DNA of 64,000 nucleotides, taken from Druceiella hillmani (lineage: Eukaryota; Arthropoda; Insecta; Lepidoptera; Hepialidae). The stretch's first letter is position 1. Each line of letters starts with the position of its first letter. Of this stretch, positions 48,640 to 63,044 are shown one piece after another. The DNA is taken from assembly GCA_039881145.1 (NCBI GenBank), contig JAYKKI010000007.1:40071001-40135000 (forward strand). Reading direction: 5' to 3'. The notes under the pieces were generated by a model. That model did not search any database. It saw nothing but the letters and a program-made list of their open reading frames with translations, and was not told the origin of the DNA. The translations under genes and the position numbers were made by a program.

Positions 48640-48905
48640 TTTTTCTATTGACACAGACGGCATTAAGTAATTCCAAAAGAAATGTTGTCCAACAATCGAG
48701 ACACGGTATCTAACGGCGCCGCACGTACGGTCAGACCCGGGACTCAGAAAGCGCCTCAGCTGCACACGTTCCGTTAATGTTGTTAAATTCACGCGCAACT
48801 CTCCGACGTTTGTATCGCCGACGGACGAGAAAAATAAAGAAAATAAAATCGACTGTAGCTGGCGGATGCCCCAGTGAGTTGGGATCGAGTTTCCTCTCAC
48901 ATTTT
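48640..48905. promoter_or_regulatory. CpG-rich island, possible promoter or first exon
   Basis: About 260 bp with many CpG dinucleotides and clearly higher GC than its surroundings (GGCGCCGCACGTACGG, CCCGGGACTC, CTCCGACGTTTG, CGCCGACGGACGAG). On the plus strand it is followed by ACAATAAATCTAAG|GTAAGAAAT, a near-consensus splice donor at 49,016/49,017, so a plus-strand first exon ending there is plausible. On the minus strand a 100-codon frame spans it (48,598-48,900) with no recognised motif. No TATA box or TCAGT initiator is evident. A methylated-DNA CpG island is not expected in insects, so retained CpGs suggest function or recent insertion. Confidence 0.35.
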
Positions 48906-49016
48906 CCCCTTTGTAGTTTAGATGTTATTTAGAAAACCTATCAGGAGCGTCAAAGTTTGCAAACATTTAAGAATCATTAGCCGTTGAGCATCGTATTTAA
49001 TCACAATAAATCTAAG

Positions 49017-50615
49017 GTAAGAAATATTTTTTAAACTTCCCAGCAGTATTGCAATGTTTGTCATCTAATTTTATACTAGCAGTAAAGAACTCTTCGAATC
49101 TACATAGTTTGCAGTTCTTATCCATTACTTCATGAGTTCGTATTATAGTTAATAGTTAATGTCTTATTATGAGCAAAGAAATATTAAATGTGTTGCCACA
49201 CTAAAAAATATAACAAGTTTATGGTCAATTTATTATGTTATAGTCAGATAGAATACCAGTAATAAAATAATTTGTACCGTGAAAACTAAGTTCATATTTT
49301 CTTTAAAAATATCTTATATTTATGCTCCATATTACTGATTAACGTCTGTTATATATATTTTTTTATATTCTGTAGAATCGGAGGCAATAAAAGACGTAAA
49401 GCTACATATGATATTAAGTGTTACAGGCAATAATAATAGTTATACCCAAACAACCCTTGGAACGTTGAGATGCAAATTACAACTTCTCATGCAATTAATA
49501 CTTTTCCCCTTACCACTTCTTAGCTTTTATTTCAAATCAACAATTTTTTGTAGTGACAATTTTGAGCTAATCGTAATAATAACTTAAAGTAAAAGTCGAC
49601 GTTATATTTACTAATTTATAGGTTTGATTGAAATAAACTTTCCCATGCAGCATTTCTCTCTGTATGACATAGGTACATTAATGTATAAAGCTGTGTTTTT
49701 AAAAATACTATATTTAAAAAATGCACATAGTTTGTGAAAATATAAAATTATTTTATTAATAAATTCATAATTTCACTAATTTCAAAAATATTATCAAATT
49801 GTTACTTAGGTTGATAAACTTACAATAAATTTTTCACTTAGGTTGAACTTACAACAAATGTACAATTTGAATTAGACATTAGTTTGTAAGTCTATTTACA
49901 AGTCGAGAATTTTTTTTAAATAAAAGTAGTGAAACAAACCATCATCATACAAATGAAATATACCTCTATCCCACAGAAAAGCCCTAAAAGCCCAAATAAC
50001 CCTCGAATTCCTCCATGCAAACCACACTTTTTATTTATTGATCTTCGCCGTTTCATTTTATAGTAAAATTGCATTATTATAATAAAAATACATTATGATA
50101 ATAAAAATATTGTACAACCATAACAAAAATCAGTATAGTTAGGTTATATATCAAAATTTGTTATCTCACGTGGACAACCATTATTCTCTTAATCTTTCGA
50201 TTCAGTATCTCTCAATTCACTCTTATATTTCTTTAAAATTGAAGACTATGCTAACATTATATCCCAGTATAAGGTTAAACGAGATGAAACAGTATTATAA
50301 AATAAAAAGTATACAACCTGTATATGAATGCATATGTCCGTTTTTCATGGGTACATTAATATTTTTAAGACTGACATGAAATCGTGATTCAATTCCCCTT
50401 TTTTTGTATTTTAATTCTTCTAATAAAATCAAAGTGATATTTGTTTGATATTTGTTTCTTTAAAGAGAAAAAACAGTGATCACAATTTGGATAATGAACT
50501 TTTCACACTATAGTAAAATGAAGTAAAATATAGAATTACAAATAATATCAGAAACGCGCAAGTCCGCTGTTAGTTATTTTGATTCAAGAGACAGATATCA
50601 ATATATGACATAGAT

Positions 50616-50653
<38 letters not shown>

Positions 50654-53300
50654 AATCAATTTACATCTACTAACCTTGGATCTTCCGATACCTGGCAGGC
50701 GTTGTGAATCCGAAGACTTCTTTAAGCAAGTAACTAAAATCCCCGACACCTGATGAATCTTAATTTTCATAGATGGAGCATTTCGAAATGAAAATACTCC
50801 CGCTCTGTGAATAATTCGTATCAATTGATTTGATTATATTCCTCTTTGTTTCGACTCTAATTATCCTATTCAGATTTATTTCGTCAATGTATCGAAATGA
50901 AAGTAATTCTGCTTATCGATTAATTATTTATTTCTTCTTCGAATATTAATTGTAAATTATAGTAATTTACGATTAATATTTTATCGTTTACAAAACGCAT
51001 AAAATAATAAAGGCTTTTAGCGAAATTCGTAATTATTACTACCTTGCCGTCGTAATATTAATCATAGAATATTTTTACAAAATTTGTAATTCTGTCCATT
51101 CAAAACAACTCGTATAAAACTGTCTCGAGAACTCACAGAAGACTTCCACAGTAAGATACTAATTAAGATCTAAAGGCAGAGAAAACTCGCAGAAAACTGC
51201 CTCCAGGGCTCACAGAAAGCAACTGAACTGAACATATATTTGTGAAACCGTCTAGAAATTTTTAAAACGATGCGCATTTGTAAACGGTTCAAAAAGAAAA
51301 AAATGATTACAACTACAGAATAATAAGTGAACTCGCCATTTTTAAAATGAAATAGAATAAAATTATATTTTTTCAGGAAAATTCTACACAATAGAAATGG
51401 CATTATATTTTTAAAAGTACAATTCAAATATTAATATTGAATGCCATATTTAAAAAAAAATAATTAAAATGCAGGTTGTCTCTTGTTTTTGTAGCGTACG
51501 CGTATAGAAAAGCACAAACGCTACTCGGAAAAGTTAATCCTAACCTTAAAATAATATTCAACTCTAACAGACAATATTCGTCTGATTAAAAAAAATAATA
51601 AAAATTAACTAATAGTATGATTGTCGCTCATAAAAAAAATAGCATTAAAACTTTATGCTTCGCAATGATATATAACTATAATATAGTTGTTGACACTTTT
51701 CGACTGAACGCAGAGAAATTTTCGAGCCAGAATATACATTCTGATATTTATACCTAACTTGATGTTCTGGCTTTCAATTATTTACCCAATTTTTTCTAGC
51801 TTTTTGTAAGAGTTCAAAGTTAAGTCTTGCGACTGCAAAAATTTAAAGTTATTCCCAGTGATTTGACAGTCTAATAAGAACTTATATGTATTCTTGTGAA
51901 AGGATTCCAGGATATTAACGAAAAACTTGACGAGAGAATAACAAAAGGCAAGTTACAATTTTCAAAATAACGGAACGAAAACATATTTTTCCGAGAAATT
52001 TCCATACCTAACATAATTACTTTGTATTTCATTTATAATTTAATTCAATAATATTGGCACTAAGACATTGCAAGCCATATAAAAAACATTAAGACTGATT
52101 ATAAATTAAAAAAAATAAACGCGCTCTGTTGGCTGCTTACCACAATTAATCATACTGAATTATGTATTAAAATGTTATCGATCATATAGATGGCGGTAAA
52201 TATAATTTTTTTTTCAAGAAAATTTATTAATATTTCGAATAAATAATAATTCTCATACAATAAATAAATAAATATTGTATATATCTAATTATCTCAATTT
52301 TCATCCACTTGTCATGGATATAGATTGTCTTGTACTTGGAAAGAAACCTCTTAAAAATAATATAACAGTCTTCCAGTATATATAATGGTGTAAGATTTAG
52401 ATTTATTATAAACCAATTATCTTTATAAATTAAATGCCTAACCACTATATGCCATTTCAACTACAATCAAACTCTATTTTTCTTCTCTACATTCTAGAGT
52501 CACCGACTTTTTGTCGCAGTCTTCTACTTTCCGCTCCTCAATAATGAACCTCTAAATGAACAAATCATCTATTAACTCTGTAACCATGTTGTCTATCTTT
52601 ACTTTATATATCGACTGTTAACACTCACTTCTTAAAGAAAGTTTAGTTAAAAACGTTACGTAAGTAGATAAGGTTTCCAAGTAAACTTTCTTTGTACCTA
52701 TGAAGTTTTATAGAAACAAATAATAAATACAAAAGTAGGCTTATTTTGCAATTTAAGTCTATAAATCCCTTCTGATCTTTAAAAATATCTTCATTAAGTT
52801 TTATTTTATTTTCTCACTCCTAAAGATAATGCAGTATTGCGTGATAATATAATGCAGTATTGACGTTTTCCTTATTTTTCTCAGGTTTGGCTACTGATAT
52901 TACTATGAGATTATGATATATTATGATATTGCTTCACAGTACCATTCGTATTATATATGTAAGTAAATTTATTAAAATATGGCTCCAAAACGAGAAGAAA
53001 GTAGTGTTAGATTGCTTGTTTTGTAAAGAACTATCAAAAACTGCAATCATATGAAGCCCCTACAAATAAATTCTCGAAAATATTTTTTTCACTACAGAAA
53101 TTAGCAGACGTGTTAAAAACATACCACCTCATTGACAAAATAACCATCTTAATATTAGTAAGTATGTAAATATAAAACATATTCTATCATACAGTAGCTA
53201 CCCACTTCTTCATCTAATTCGCAAACATTTTATACACAAATATCAATAAATCGACAAGAGGAACCTTCAAATAGATAAGAATACTGTAAAATTAACGGAT
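49017..53300. other. AT-rich stretch, possible intron
   Basis: No supportable exon. It contains a (TA)n tract at 50,618-50,651. If the donor at 49,016 is real this would be the start of a plus-strand intron. Scattered short frames are of low complexity. Confidence 0.45.
50618..50651. repeat. (TA)n microsatellite
   Basis: About 34 bp of uninterrupted AT dinucleotide. Confidence 0.9.
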
Positions 53301-53320
53301 TAGCTGAAGCCGTTAAGTGA

Positions 53321-53614
53321 ATGACTAACATTTTGAATGAAATAGCTCACAACTGGGGACAGAACGTATCGATGCAACGGTACCGCGTACTTTATCCGAG
53401 CCCGGAAGCTAGGAAGTGCTTCCATCGTACACGTCCCGGTAATATCGTTAATGGTCCTAACGTGGAAGGCATTAGCCAATCTAAGACAGAGTGCCTAACA
53501 AGCATCATAACCGAAAACAAGATAGATGTAATGTTGCGAAAGAGATTAACTTGTTCACGTTCAATTTATTCCGATGTATATTGTATCAGCACGGATGTTT
53601 CGAAGGATCGATAG
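53321..53614. pseudogene. GC-rich coding-like relic 1
   Basis: A 290-bp island of higher GC, open on the plus strand for 97 codons (with PSPEARKCFHRTRPGNIVNG) and also on the minus strand (with SVMMLVRHSVLDWLMPSTLG, then stop). It shares 26 identical bases (ATAACCGAAAACAAGATAGA plus TGTAAT) and weaker flanking similarity with relic 2 at 54,880-55,160. I recognise no domain. The island could be a decayed host exon or part of a mobile element; strand is undecided. Confidence 0.3.
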
Positions 53615-54879
53615 AGACGAGCTTGAACTTCAATATCTTAAATTTTTTTGCAACCATTATGATATGAAACTACGTTTTTCTCGAAGTTAGAACGGATCAC
53701 ATATAATTTTGAGTTTCATTTTGTGTACTTGAAGGAATTGTAGACCATACATTTTAATTCTCCACGTTTTAACTCTTAAATACAGTAGCAATGAAGTTAG
53801 TACACGGAATAGTAGGAAACTAACATCATATAGCCTTATTGGGCATATTGTTTACGATTCCGAAAAATAAAGAGATTTGTAGGAAATGAAAACTATTTGA
53901 TAATAATGACTAATTTAATAAACTTAATGTTGTGGTTAAATAAGGAAATCCTTACGAAAATTGTTTGAAAAATAATATTCTAATTATCTTCATAAACTTC
54001 ATGCCAGTTACTTATGTCCAATTGATTCTAAAGTTATGCAGCTTGGAACAAGAAATACTACTTATAAAAATACTAGTATGTTTGAGAGAAAGGAGTCTAA
54101 GCAAATTGTTAGAACATAGGCTTAGACTGTGAGCAGACAAGTAATTGAATCTGCTTCTAACAAATATTGGATAATATGAAAGGTCTTCCAAATACAGATT
54201 TCCATCCTCTTTATTTCGCGTTCTGAATTGCGAATTTTCATATTTTCTGCAAACAAAAACGTAAAGGATACACACATTTTGAAAGTATTATAATTATTTG
54301 TACAGTTGTCAATAAAATCAAGCCTTAAGAATCGAAAATACATTTCCATAGTCAACCAATGGAAGTAAGAGCGTTTAGCAGAAGCTTTGGTTTCAATAGT
54401 TCGAAAATTTTTATTTCAAGAAATCATCATTTACTTTAAGTTACTAAACAAAACTATCAAAATAGATATTTTAAAAAAGAAACACTCCATATTATTTCGC
54501 GTCGTAAGATAATTTAATTACCTTATACTTCAAACTATTCAGACTCGAGATGCCTCTCACACGCCATCAGACAAACATCTTGATTGTCCTATGAATAATT
54601 CTTTTTGGAAATTTCATTACAAATATACACGAAAGGAAACATTTATGGGATAATTAAGAAAGTCTGTAAAATTCTGAAAGTTTCAAATTTAATTCTCCAT
54701 TCATTTAATACTGTAATTGTCCCATAAAATGCGTCTGCATATATCGAAACTCGAGGCTTAATCGAATTATATAACATCTTGGACATTAAGGCCTAGAATT
54801 TTCTTATGTGAAATAAATTCTTACTATTCTCAACTCGACTTCATACATGAAAATCTCATGGTTTGAGTTATGCTGAACC

Positions 54880-55480
54880 ATAAATGCCACGCTTCGCAAT
54901 AAAAAATAGCAGAAGGTGCTTTTCACTCCCCGCCAACGGCACTATTCAGAGCCAATTTACAAACGACGTAAGACTCATAGACCGAATATGTTCTCCTACC
55001 AAGGATTATAACCGAAAACAAGATAGATGTAATACTGCAAAAGATGCACATATTTCCAACGCTTTGCAGGTCACTCATAAAAGAAACATCTCTTCCAAAG
55101 GGGTTTCATATAATCGGCGCTACATATCATGTCTGATAGGGTACCACTACGACATGCAATAAATCCTGACGCCGTCTTCATCCATAATCTCTAACTCCTT
55201 AAACCGGAGAAATAGAGCTATCACTGTTATCAAAGTCGCAAACACGAAAATTTTTAATATTTACAAGCCCCCATATATCGCATGGCCCCAACCTGCACTG
55301 TCAAATCTCGGTCACCCGACCATACTTGCGGGGATAAAAAACCATACGAGTTGGAGATAGAAAAGAACGACGCCATAGTTGATTGGGCAGACGAAACTAA
55401 TTACTTCCTGGTGTGCGGAAATACTAACCATGTGGAGAAAACGATATCGATCCGGAATGTATAAGGTACTGCTGCCATAA
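54880..55480. pseudogene. GC-rich coding-like relic 2
   Basis: A 600-bp GC-richer region with broken frames. On the plus strand there is a 92-codon frame at 54,884-55,162 and a 60-codon frame at 55,282-55,464 with CGNTNHVEKTISIRNV. On the minus strand the second part reads INYGVVLFYLQLVWFFIPAS before a stop. Frames change several times, as in a decayed gene or transposon. The 26-bp stretch shared with relic 1 lies at about 55,008-55,033. Family unknown. Confidence 0.3.
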
Positions 55481-58400
55481 GTAGTACTGCTGGTATAATT
55501 GAAAGTATAGAAAACTTTTAAAATTATAGCATAGTTTCTATAAAACTGGGCTCACAATTTTATCAAACTTTATCCCTGCAGTATATCTGTAGTCTTGTGA
55601 ATCCGACCTATTAACCTGTCATTTAGTTTTCGTCTATTCGCCCATATGTCGCAGGACTACATCTTTTGAGTGTTTTAAAACATAAGATTCACAGATTTTT
55701 TTATCATAGATATCAAAACCCAATAATAAGTAAACAATTCAAAATTGTAAACTATTTTGAAGCGAAACTTCTTAACGGACGTTCAGAATGAGGGTAAACT
55801 GCTAAAAAGGGAAACGTCACGAACGCGTTAATGAAACGTTCCTCATTGACTGGACAGCGCATATTGTTGCCCATATTAGATAAAGACAAAGAGAGTCAAA
55901 GTAAAAGAGAGACAAAATGCCTGTTCCGACCGACAAAATGACGTATACTTAACGTGTTTAGGTATTTTCGTTTTGTGTTAACTGTTGTCATGGATAATTT
56001 AAAAATTATATTAAAAATATCTGTTATTTATTTCTGTATCGATATTATTTTATATCAACTAAGAATTGAAAATCGAACTTTATCCGCGATGCGTAAGAAG
56101 CTTTGCTTTTATTAGGTATTCGATAAAACTTCACCACGTTTTTTTATTTAAAAATGTTTAAATTGATTTCCTTTATTTTAATGACTTAGTGTAGAAAAAT
56201 GGTCAACAAAATAAAAAGGTATTAATTTTATTTTAATTTACCAATTATATATAAATAAAATATGTAACTGATAAATGTAAATAATAATTATTACAGTTAT
56301 ATTAAATATTTTTAATTACTACACATTAGCATACGTTCACAATTAAAGATTGTGAAAAATACTGGACAGTTAAACTCTACAAATACCAATTATGGGAGTA
56401 AACCCGTCTGTTTAAAAATTCCTTTCATAACTACAAATGAAGTGGATAACTTCAATTGTAATCCAAATAAAAAGCGTCTTCTAAAAACACGCGGAATGTA
56501 TAAAATTATTTTGTCACACTGAAATATTTGAACGTCTATACTAACTGAAAAAATCGGCCATGAAACTAAGAAGACTATCATAATTTTTAATTAGAATTGA
56601 AATGAAACGACACTCCCTTCTAATGATCCTAATACTTCCTTCTAGATAAAAGTCAGATGAAAATAACCTAAATCAATGGCCACTAAAATGATATCAATAA
56701 ATACATGAGTTCACGTCATAATAAAGCATATATGACGTAGCTAAATTGATTAAAAAGCAATGCACAAATTGCTTTTTAATCAATTTTTAATAAATTTAGG
56801 TAATAAAAATGCTAACCAAAATCTTGATGAAAGCGGAAAATTTCTGGTTGTGGGAACCCTTTTTTTTTATGTTATAATAAATCAGTCAGGCAGCGCTCAG
56901 ATGAACCTGGTAGTGATCCGAGAACGCAGCCTTTTTTCGAGCTGCTGTCACGTCGAATGAGGGATCAAAAGGCTCGCTCGAATTCAGTGATATATAAACA
57001 TGTTGTCTGTTTGATTGATGTTCTCTGTATTGTTCGGCATTTTCATGCATTTATTTAGTTTTAGCCGGAAGTTAATTTGAGTAGTTTTAGTCGTCATTAT
57101 ATTTTCTTGTGCTAATTTTTCCAAAATGATTATGCATGTTAATCGTTTCGGAAGAAATGAAACTCTGTACGCTAATTTCAGATTTTAACTCAATTTAATT
57201 AGAGATACGCGCGAATGGAAACTGATCTCAAATTAAACGACAATGAATGAAAGAGACAGTAATGTAGTATTCATTGAATTTTTTTTAGGTTTTTGAATAA
57301 AAAAATAAAAACATAAGTATATTTTAATATTATTGCATCTATAAGTTCAACACCTTATACTTTTTATTAATTAAAGTAAATATCTAAAATATGGGATAGT
57401 AATATTTCATTAATACCTGAAAATGTCATGTTTAAAAAATAAAAACAGCAATATTATTTGGTAATAATTGAGTCTTCAAGTATTGTTTTTATAAAAATCA
57501 CTTGAATGAGGCATCCTTTAAAAAGATAATGACGTAAAAAGTACACTCTTTTCAGAAAACTAAGAAGAAAAATTGTAAAAACACAAGTAATAAGTTTATT
57601 TTGTAATTATGGAAATAAAATAAAAAAGTTGAGGCTGTTTCTGACAAATATGAATGCACCGAGTCCTATCCAGGTTACATAAAGCATTTGATATATCATT
57701 ATAAATTCACGTCGATGTAAATCAGAATGATTAAAACTATTTTCAAATTCTTTTTTAACCTATGTAACAAAAATATTTGTTTTAAAATCAAAAATAAAAT
57801 GTTTAAACTGCTTGAAATAAAACCATATAAAGAGATGTAAAGAAGTTTTGTCGGCCTAAAGACCCGTATAGTTTACGATACTAATTGCGACAAAAAAGTC
57901 TGACACTAATATCTGACCATTCACATATAAGGTGTCGCAGCAATAAACCAAGTGTCCCAATAAATGTCACAAGCGCAGACAGCGATGTTCACACACAGAC
58001 ACTCAATGTATACACTGAGTATTTACACCAAAAGGTCGTAATCTAAACGTAGCTTAAGACTGCAGGAACATATAAAAATATTATGATAGAAAAAAGCTAG
58101 AACACACAAAGAACGACAGATGAACGATTATTTAAATACTAACAAACTGTTACTTTTTAAAAACAAAACTTAAACGAGGAAGACCATACAGGAGATAGAA
58201 GCTAGAAGAACGTAAACCAGCATGGCGAGAGCCTGACAACAGTGTAAATGCGTGGAGGAGACTTTGTACTACAGTAACGGTACTTGCACTAACAATTAAC
58301 GATACTAAGAAAAAAAACAAATCAAAATTCAACGATTGAACCTAATTTTCAACTATTAGTATTACGAACACTCCAATTAAATTTTAAATAAAAGTGTAAA

Positions 58401-58620
58401 ATATAATAAAAAGAAATGTAAATATACTTAAAATAAAACGTCAAATGGGACGACAACTCTCACAAAATCGATTAAATATTTTTAAAATACGTTTCTTAGG
58501 GTTAAAATAGTGCAAAATATTGATTTTTATAATTATTTGTTGAGGGACTTAGCTAGAAAGTTTACTCTTGCGCTAATCTCCTTCCCGCAGCCTGATAAAA
58601 ATACATATGAAATTACAGTA
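55481..58620. other. AT-rich stretch, no gene seen
   Basis: A slightly GC-richer patch at 55,760-55,960 and another at 56,850-56,960 (open frame with HKLLFNQFLINLG) have no recognisable motif. At 56,745-56,785 an 18-base AATTGATTAAAAAGCAAT is followed by its inverted copy (ATTGCTTTTTAATCAATT), a small palindrome. Otherwise AT-rich. Confidence 0.45.
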
Positions 58621-58630
58621 GTTTTAGTAA

Positions 58631-58886
58631 CAATTAAATGAAACTATGCGATGTAGTATTATTTCTATTTTCTTTAAGTTCTTTACCACGACCTAGGCTT
58701 CGTTGTAGATATTACAACATCTTCAGGTGGGCTATTAGCATGTTGTAATACAACTAGATGTTGTAATACAATGAAACCTAGGTCGTGGTAAATAACTTAA
58801 AGAAAGTAGAAATAATAGTACATCACGTAGTTTCATTTAATTGTGAATAATGAATTTCTACAAAATTAACGCCAAATATATTCAGT
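58631..58886. mobile_element. Palindromic MITE (family M1), most complete copy
   Basis: Left arm 58,631-58,706 and right arm 58,768-58,843 are about 90% reverse-complementary (ATTAAATGAAACTA.G.GATGTA, TTATTTCTA.TTTCTTTAAGT, TTTACCACGACCTAGG). The right end extends to about 58,886 (ACGCCAAATATATTCAG), shared with copies at 12,659 and 18,493. The left extension is lost. The centre has a smaller repeat of TGTTGTAATACA. There is no coding capacity. Superfamily is unassigned because the target-site duplication is unclear. Confidence 0.8.
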
Positions 58887-58889
58887 ACT

Positions 58890-61800
58890 TTTAGTCACAG
58901 ACTATTTATTGCATTTCATGGTGATGCAATGTGCACTTGAGACATGGCTAAGACTAGACATAGATATATTTGCATATCATCCACATTTCAATATTGGTTA
59001 TGATTTCGACCTGCGGGAATAATAATATAACTCAACGAGATAAATATAATTCAAAGAGATAAATATAATTCAAGGAGAAAATATATCAAGAAGTTAAGTG
59101 TCACTCATAGTCATAAGCTACGTACATAAAAATGGAGATTCGTTGCATAGTTAAGAGAGATGAGATAAGTAACAAGTAAAATACATAAACTTTCGCATTA
59201 ATAAAATTAATTAGAATTATCATTCCGTCCTCAGAAACTGTGAAATCCATTGAAATGAAAATAGCTCATGTGCCACTTTTGGTCACAGGAAATATTACCT
59301 ATTATTTAAATATTTATTAGTTTCATTAGACTAAATTGTGTCAAATATTAATTAAAAACTGTATCAGATATTAATTTACATTTTTTCGATTTTCCATTTA
59401 TGCATGTGAATTGTGAATTGTTTCAAATTCAAGGAAGGTTTCTCAAGATTGATCACATAATGAGTCCGTTTCGAAACAAACCGCACTCCTTTTTCTCTAG
59501 GTTCAGAAGCAAACTCGTGACTTTGTAAAGAAAAAAATTAATTTAGATCAAAAATAGAATAAGTAGGTTTTGAAAATATATGGCTCACATGAACAACTTC
59601 ATTGAATTGGTTACGCAGTTAATACGTATTTGTAAATAAAGAAATATGTAAATAAACTAACATTTGCAATATTGTACACTTGATATATCAAAACCGATGA
59701 ACTTCGAATGTTAGTGCTATATTAATTACTTCATATAGAAAACATGATCAAAAAAAACAGACAAACTTAACATTTTCATAAAGCAATTTAACTTTGTACA
59801 CATTTTCCTTCCGTAACTTCAATTTCCATTTCTACTTCAAAAAGAAGCCTCGCTATTCGAATGATATTTCTGAACGTCCGACTCGTCTGAAGTTCTATTA
59901 GTCTCGTTCGTCTATTTTTCTGTCTGTAGTCTGCAACAGAACTACGTCTTTTAAACTGCTAACGGTAAAATGTAAAAAATTACTCCTATTACATGTCATG
60001 TGTCCAAATATGAACTTAAATAAAAGTTTCTTAATGCAAATCATTTTATTTTCTCTTACGCCTGTGTTTATTTATCTGAGAAAAATATTCACACTTATTA
60101 CGAATATTTTACACATGTCAAGAGAAATTAATATTTTCTCTTATAATATATCTATAAATAATCGCATGTAGTACTTCATAAATGTATTTTCTTGTACTAG
60201 TAAGTATAAAATTTTAGTATAGAAATAAATTGATTTACGAATGAAAAATATACACAAGTATGTAAAGTACCTTTCATTCGTTCTAATTTTTACTAGAGCA
60301 CCTAAATATACAATGAAAATATTTTTCGTCAACACTTATTTACTGTTTCTGAAGAAGCAAAAGTTTAATATCAAAAAAGAATAGGAACTCCATTTTGAAA
60401 GGTTTTATTACAATAATCTCACTCAACCCTTCTCTTAGCGTAAAGAGGATTTGTCAATTTTTTTTTAAGTTAATAAAGTCATATTACCGTATACTGTGAA
60501 CATAAATGAAACACCATAAATGAAAAGAGAGGTAAAAGACACATGAAAAATTTATGATTGCACATCAATGTCAATGCCAATATCTACGATAATATTATCT
60601 TCGTCATATATTCTCTTCATCTACTAAAGAGTAATATAAGTGACTTTTCTAATAATGTTATCAAAAATGCTATCTTACAATATTATCTAGACAAATACTA
60701 TTTTAATGTTAGTATAACAGTTTAAGCTTCCATCTTATCGGTATGGTTTCTACGGTAAAACCTATTTATAGGGATTTTGCTTTTTTCAGTGCCCAAATAA
60801 AGTGTTAAAATCTCTATTAATAGATATAAGATGAATCAGGATACTTTACTCAGAATCAATAAATATCATTATACATACTAATCATACACTAAATTAGCTA
60901 AATCACTACACCCACATAATAAACTAAATCCAGTCAGGATGATGACAGAATCAAACTTAAAACCCAATCCAGATAATGAAACAAAAAACGTATATCCTTA
61001 TTAATAGTTAAATAAAAAAAATTTCAAGTTAGTTTGCATTAAATAAATACTTGTATAATTACGTTGTTGGCAACAGAACGGTGTCTGTCCACGTAACATC
61101 TGTTATGTGGTATCTAGGTTGGGCTAGATACAAAAAAAAATAAATCCTCAAGCACTGTCAATTATAGCTTATTGTAGTGTAACATGGCTATTTCTTATGA
61201 AGCCATTTTTAGACCTAAAATAAAAAAATATATAAAAACGATATTAATATTTATTTTTTATTAGACTTCTATTTAATCGTCTTTGGCGACAGAGCATTTC
61301 CATAACTACATTTATAATTATTTTTGAAAAACAAATTACATACCAAAACCTTGTAATTGGCCTTCTAGGGTAAATGACAGAAAAAAAATAACTACTGCCT
61401 TATTTATAAACATTTACACCAATACATATTTTTCCATCTAGTAACTTCAAAATATATGTAAATACAAAACACATTGACATATTTTTTTTAAATTTGCCTC
61501 GGAATTTCTCAAATACTTTGTATCATACATAATCAAAGACGCATTATAAATTTTAATAAAAAACCACTTAGAAACAATGTCATCACGTTTCATGGCTAAA
61601 AAAAATGAGAGAAAATGAAATTTCACCTAAAGAAAAATGAGTTTCAAAAATGAAAAACCGAAAAAATGTAAATTAATATCTCCATTATTCTACATTTGGG
61701 GAATTTTATTATAATATCATTGTCTGTTTCAGATATAACTTGACTGTTCTTTAATATTAACCACATTGAATTAAAAAATATTTAATTTAGAAGAAAATAC

Positions 61801-63035
61801 TATATATTTATAATATTTAAAAAGTTATAGCTACATAATGAAGCGTGATGAAATACATCCTCCTCTATCGTGTAACAATAAGACATTCGATAGTTCATAC
61901 TATAACGCCATTTATTCCCTATAAATTCAATTTATGGCTACAAAAAAACTCAAAAAAAAGATGAAAAAGTCAAAGTTAGAAGAAAACAATATTCATATGA
62001 TTCAAGAGTATTTAGAATCATAATGTGTAGTAAAAGGATGAGTTCAATAAACATTCGATAGTTCATGGCACCATTTCTTATCAATTAAATTTATGGCTGT
62101 GGGATAACCTAAAAAAGCATGTTGCTGTATTAAACTCCAATAGATAATAAGGAGAATAAAAATGAAACAAAAGATATAAAGTGATATGTGTATAAATGAA
62201 TTAAATAAAAATACCTCAATTTATAATAGCTAAGTTTATTTACAAATATCTAAGGTATACAAATATATAAGTTTATCCTATTCAATATTGACATATTACA
62301 GCGCTTTAATACTAGAACTGGGACTTTGAATCTTCATTCGAATGCTATTATATACCTGAGTCTAGCAATGTAACAATTCAAATTTGTGAAAATATTATAC
62401 TTCTATGACACTCCTATCTTTTTTAAATAAACGGTTTCACTAACGTAAATTTTTTTGGATTTTTTACAAAAATTATGTATATATGAATCATACTTTTATA
62501 AACACTTCGACATTTACTCCAATTGCGAATAAATGAATATTCTAACTCAATTAAATTGAATTTTTCGTTTATATTAATTCTATAATAAAAATATATCCCT
62601 TAAAATGATTTTTAAAAATATCCTAAGGCCTAAATCTAACTTATTCTAATCCTATAAATTTATTTCATATTTAGTTAAATGATTAAGAGTCAAAACAAAG
62701 AAATCAAAGTTATAGAAATTTCAAACAGGTTCTTTAATGTGAGCCTAATAAATAATCAACAATGCTATAAAATAATTCTAAAGAGTAATTTGCAATTGAA
62801 TTGTTTTGCTTTACATGAAATTTGCCATACATTTTATAAAGATATAGATGCGTTAAAACTTTAGGTATTATTGTATCCAAATAGACCCTAGATATATTTA
62901 ATTGTCTGAACAATTATCAATTATCTGAACTACGACGTCAAAATGGGAAAGACAAAAATAAATCTTGACGCTGATGGAGGAAATTGAATAACCAACCGCA
63001 CCTCGAGTTTCCCTATCCTTCCACCGCAAATTGAA
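58890..63035. other. AT-rich stretch, no gene seen
   Basis: No exon, RNA gene or assignable repeat. A short triplicated motif (AAGAGATAAATATAATTCAA) is seen at about 59,033-59,080. Two related motifs (AACATTCGATAGTTCAT) occur near 61,885 and 62,050, both followed by a CGCCATTT/CACCATTT and TTTATGGCT pattern, suggesting a small local duplication. Confidence 0.45.
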
Positions 63036-63044
63036 TTCCATTAA

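Noticed and set aside
48598..48900. 100-codon minus-strand ORF over the CpG-rich island
   Set aside because: No recognisable motif. The GC-rich composition removes stop codons by itself, so I list the island as possible promoter or first exon rather than a protein gene.
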